A stretch of DNA of 64,000 nucleotides from Nymphaea colorata (Eukaryota > Streptophyta > Magnoliopsida > Nymphaeales > Nymphaeaceae). Made by a program: the position numbers and the translations under genes. The DNA lies in contig NC_045143.1 of assembly GCF_008831285.2 (NCBI RefSeq), positions 3,481,503-3,545,502 of the forward strand. Reading direction: 5' to 3'. Below are positions 61,267-64,000 of this stretch, one piece after another (the first letter of the stretch is position 1; each line of letters begins with the position of its first letter). Under the pieces are notes generated by a model. It saw only the letters and a program-made list of their open reading frames with translations. It did no database searches and was not told the DNA's origin.

Positions 61267-62461
61267 TGGGGAGGGGGGGGAGGGTATTGAGTTAAACTAG
61301 TCCTGTTTTGAGACTGGTTTTTCAAGTCATCTCCCCTCCCAAGGATCTACCACATAAAAAGGATTACAGACAAGAAATAAGAAAAAAAGAGGAGAGAGAG
61401 AGGGGGTGAAAATTATAAACACATCTAAATCAGGGCAATGGGAATGGCCCACTTTGACTTGGGCTGGTGTGCTCATAGCCTCATAGAAATCACTTCTTGA
61501 GAAGAATGTATGGCTGCAGGTTTCAACCTACCATTCCCAAAGCATGAATTTTTTCTTTTTCGTTGATTGGCAGGAAGGTGATGGTTAGGAAAGTATAATT
61601 GTTATCATCTTCCCCATAAACCTGTTTTAAGAAAGCTTAGCCCAGAGTTTCTATGGTATTTGGGCAAACCAACACAAAGAAAATCAATCTGAATATCATC
61701 AATTTGTTCTCAGAATAGTCCAGATACTTTGTCCAGCAACTCTAATGTATCAACTATCAAGTACAAAGAAGCCACTTGATTTTGTGAACTAAGTTCTTCC
61801 TTCTAAATTATAACAAAGTGCATTCAATAGAGGTGTCCGCAATTATTTCATGGTCTGCAAATTTTACTTCTAAATTTTTCCTTTAAAATGGAGCAGGAAT
61901 ATAAGGTGATGATTGATAATAGCTGCCACTCAAAATAAATTCTTTCCTCTATCTCTTAAAGAAGACGAAAAGCATCCTGTCTGTCCGAATAAAGACACAC
62001 ATACTGACCCACCGTTATTGTGGCTACATTAAAGCTCATTCAGTTCCTTAATGGTACATAACATTAAAAATGTAAATACAACCATGTTTTTGAGAAACTA
62101 TTTAAGCTTGACATGCAGCTAACAGAAAATTCAAGCCATCTAATTCCATATAAAAGTTAAGTAGCTTGCATACAATGGCTGTACAAGCAGACAGGATCTG
62201 TGCATGAATAGTAATATTGTTACAGATATTTACAACAGTGAACTGCTTTCACCGTCACATTTGCATCCACATATACAACTGAAAGTATAGCTTGGCATAC
62301 TGCAAATTTTACGTGCAAACAGGTTTGATTACTTTCAAGTTTCAATTCAGGATTCCATTCTGTGGAGACACGGTATTTTTAAATCCAACAGATATTAGTA
62401 AGAGATTGCAACACAAACAACGAGAATCACATAGACTAGGTCTTAAAATGCATATCAGAAA
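60356..62461. other. Intergenic: GA3ox 3' flank and right-hand stretch
   Basis: The stretch begins with the GA3ox 3' UTR and is AT-rich. It carries a long TA/GT microsatellite at 61204-61264 with a G-rich run just after it (61268-61284). I see no conserved coding frame. If the minus-strand exon at 62462-62553 is real, its 3' UTR would fall at the right end here. Confidence 0.45.
61204..61264. repeat. (TA)n(GT)n compound microsatellite
   Basis: TA units pass directly into about 19 GT units, followed by a purine-rich GGGGAGGGGGGGG run. Confidence 0.9.
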
Positions 62462-62553
62462 CTAGCCCACTTTGATCAATTGAGGAGACTGTGCACAAGT
62501 TTGTTCCACGTTAATGGCATTCTTTGCCCATATCATCTCATTTTTTACATGGC
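62462..62553 (-). CDS. Possible terminal exon of an unidentified minus-strand gene (partial)
   Basis: Read on the minus strand, a strong acceptor (TTTATTTTTATCTGCC then TTTCTTGCATAG) is followed by an open frame of 29 codons ending in TAG, containing EMIWAKNAINVEQ and ending SPQLIKVG. The composition looks protein-like but I do not recognise the family. Upstream exons would lie to the right. An open stretch at 62933-63038 is a candidate, but its phase does not join directly. It may equally be chance. Confidence 0.25.
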
Positions 62554-64000
62554 CTATGCAAGAAAGGCAGATAAAAATAAAGGAGATGGACATGATAATA
62601 ACTAAAACAGTACTCTAGCAATATATGAGGCATTAAATAGGAAGTCATTACACTCTCATTTTACAGTCAAACTCAGTTTTTTGTTCTCCCCTACACTAAA
62701 TCAGCATTTCTCCAGTACCATACAACGAGGAAATATATTAAGACAAGTTTTAGCCTACTACATAAACATCCCTATAGATGCAAGTAAAGATGCATGTAGC
62801 CTGGTAAAAGTTTCTGACTATCATTTAGACCTGCTATAGAATTTAGCATCAGAGGTCATGTGAAATCATCAACAACTTTTAGCATATAAATCATGCTTCC
62901 CATGCAGAAGCAAAGATTATCATGCCCTCTACAGGAAATGTATTTGCGGTTGTTCTCCAAAGAAGTTGCACAATTCTCTGCAGTTTATATGGAGTGAAAG
63001 TGAAATATTGAGGCCCAAAATTTGACTCCAGACTTTTGCTGCAGACATAACTGACAACAAGAAAATTATTATGAAGTCTTTAATTATTGACAAAGTTTGG
63101 TACATGAATCAGTGTGGCAAAAACTTGGAAGGAACCATATAATTGGATCAATAGTGGAGGCCTGTGGTGGCAGTGGATGGGTTGTGCGGATAGCTTTTAT
63201 TGTGTGTTTGAGGATTCAGCGAGAGTTCAATGGCAAAATAATTGCCAAAAGAAGGATGAGGACAGAAAAAGCCTCTTAGTTTTAAGGCCTTTTGCTGAAA
63301 TAATGTGGAAACCTTAATAATTATTGAAAGAATGGTCTTATTGTCCCAGCCTGGTATAAAGTCCGCAATATTTGAAAACCAGCAAAGACTAAGGATCTCC
63401 GTTTAATGGCAATTTTTATCAGTAGAATAAGCTAGTTTTATGCTGTTATGAGAAAATGATGAACAAATAGAAGCGTCAAACAGTTAACAGACCTCACACG
63501 CTATGCTTGTCTGTGATAATTTGAGTTCGTTGGCGAAAATAATACATACTTAAGAGTGGTAACCTCCTGATTGAATTGGATAGGAAGTTCAAGTCTTGCG
63601 GTCTAACTGGAGATCAACGTTGTTAGGATGGGTTTCTGAAACAAATCAATTTCCAGTACATTAAGAAATTTGTCCCCAACCAACTTCAGCTTGAATCAAT
63701 CTATTCAAGAATCGACTTTATATCCCAAAAAAAAAGTTAAGAAAAACAAGGTAAATTTGTTCTAAAAAGAAAATTACATAAAAAAGATATTATGAGACGT
63801 GCAATGAAGGTCTAAATTGTTTATATGTAGGATGAACAAATTCCATAGTTTCTCACAGAAGCAGGAAAACGAAAAAGGAAAGGAAAAGGAAAATTTGTTT
63901 AAGAAAAAAAAAAGCAAAACGTATAAAGTCCGGAACATGCATTTAAGGCCTAAAAGGCTAAAACGATAACATGTAGCAGCCACAAACACTATAATTCTCA
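62554..64000. other. Unassigned right edge
   Basis: AT-rich sequence with short open stretches on both strands, such as 62933-63038 (minus) and 63114-63317 (plus). None shows a recognised domain. If a minus-strand gene ends at 62462, this region would contain its last introns and exons. Confidence 0.35.

Noticed and set aside
63114-63317. Trp-rich plus-strand ORF near the right edge
   Set aside because: Two overlapping frames are open, no domain is recognisable and no splice context is seen. It is probably chance.

Overview
The window is nuclear DNA of a flowering plant. All genes are split by GT-AG introns of about 80 to 2,500 bases, intergenic DNA is long and AT-rich with dinucleotide microsatellites, and the proteins match plant-only families (full-size ABCG/PDR transporter, GA3-oxidase, TIFY8). 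The species cannot be named from the sequence.

Six genes are supported, all on the + strand. From left to right: (1) the 3' end of a VAS1/ISS1-type aromatic aminotransferase (917-1723, two last exons); (2) a complete katanin p60 microtubule-severing ATPase, KTN1 (3778-12354, 7 exons, 529 aa); (3) a complete GPN-loop GTPase of the QQT1/GPN2 type (14113-17221, 10 exons, 300 aa); (4) a complete 24-exon PDR-type ABC transporter closest to ABCG32/PEC1, a cuticle-precursor exporter (25235-38009, about 1,425 aa); (5) a TIFY8-like transcriptional regulator (43298-47617) that carries one apparent frameshift; (6) a two-exon gibberellin 3-beta-dioxygenase (58856-60355, 356 aa). I rebuilt exon boundaries by eye from splice sites, reading-frame continuity and recalled protein families. 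The exon lengths of each complete gene sum to a whole number of codons, except in TIFY8.

Between the genes lie AT-rich stretches: 12.4-14.1 kb, 17.2-25.2 kb, 38.0-43.3 kb, 47.6-58.8 kb and 60.4-64.0 kb. They hold microsatellites, small local tandem duplications and apparently decayed repeats. A short-inverted-repeat element with an 8-bp target duplication sits in the last intron of the transporter. A possible terminal exon of a minus-strand gene lies near the right edge.

The genes do not form an operon or an obvious metabolic cluster. Several touch hormone or growth control (auxin/ethylene balance, gibberellin synthesis, TIFY regulation, microtubule severing), but their adjacency looks like ordinary plant gene order. 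The most notable signals are at the RNA-processing level: two predicted U12-type introns in the QQT1 gene (one AT-AC, one GT-AG), GC donors in QQT1 and ABCG32, two local duplications that copy a splice site, and the TIFY8 frameshift, which removal of a 46-nt mini-intron would neutralise. No previously undescribed multi-gene system was found.
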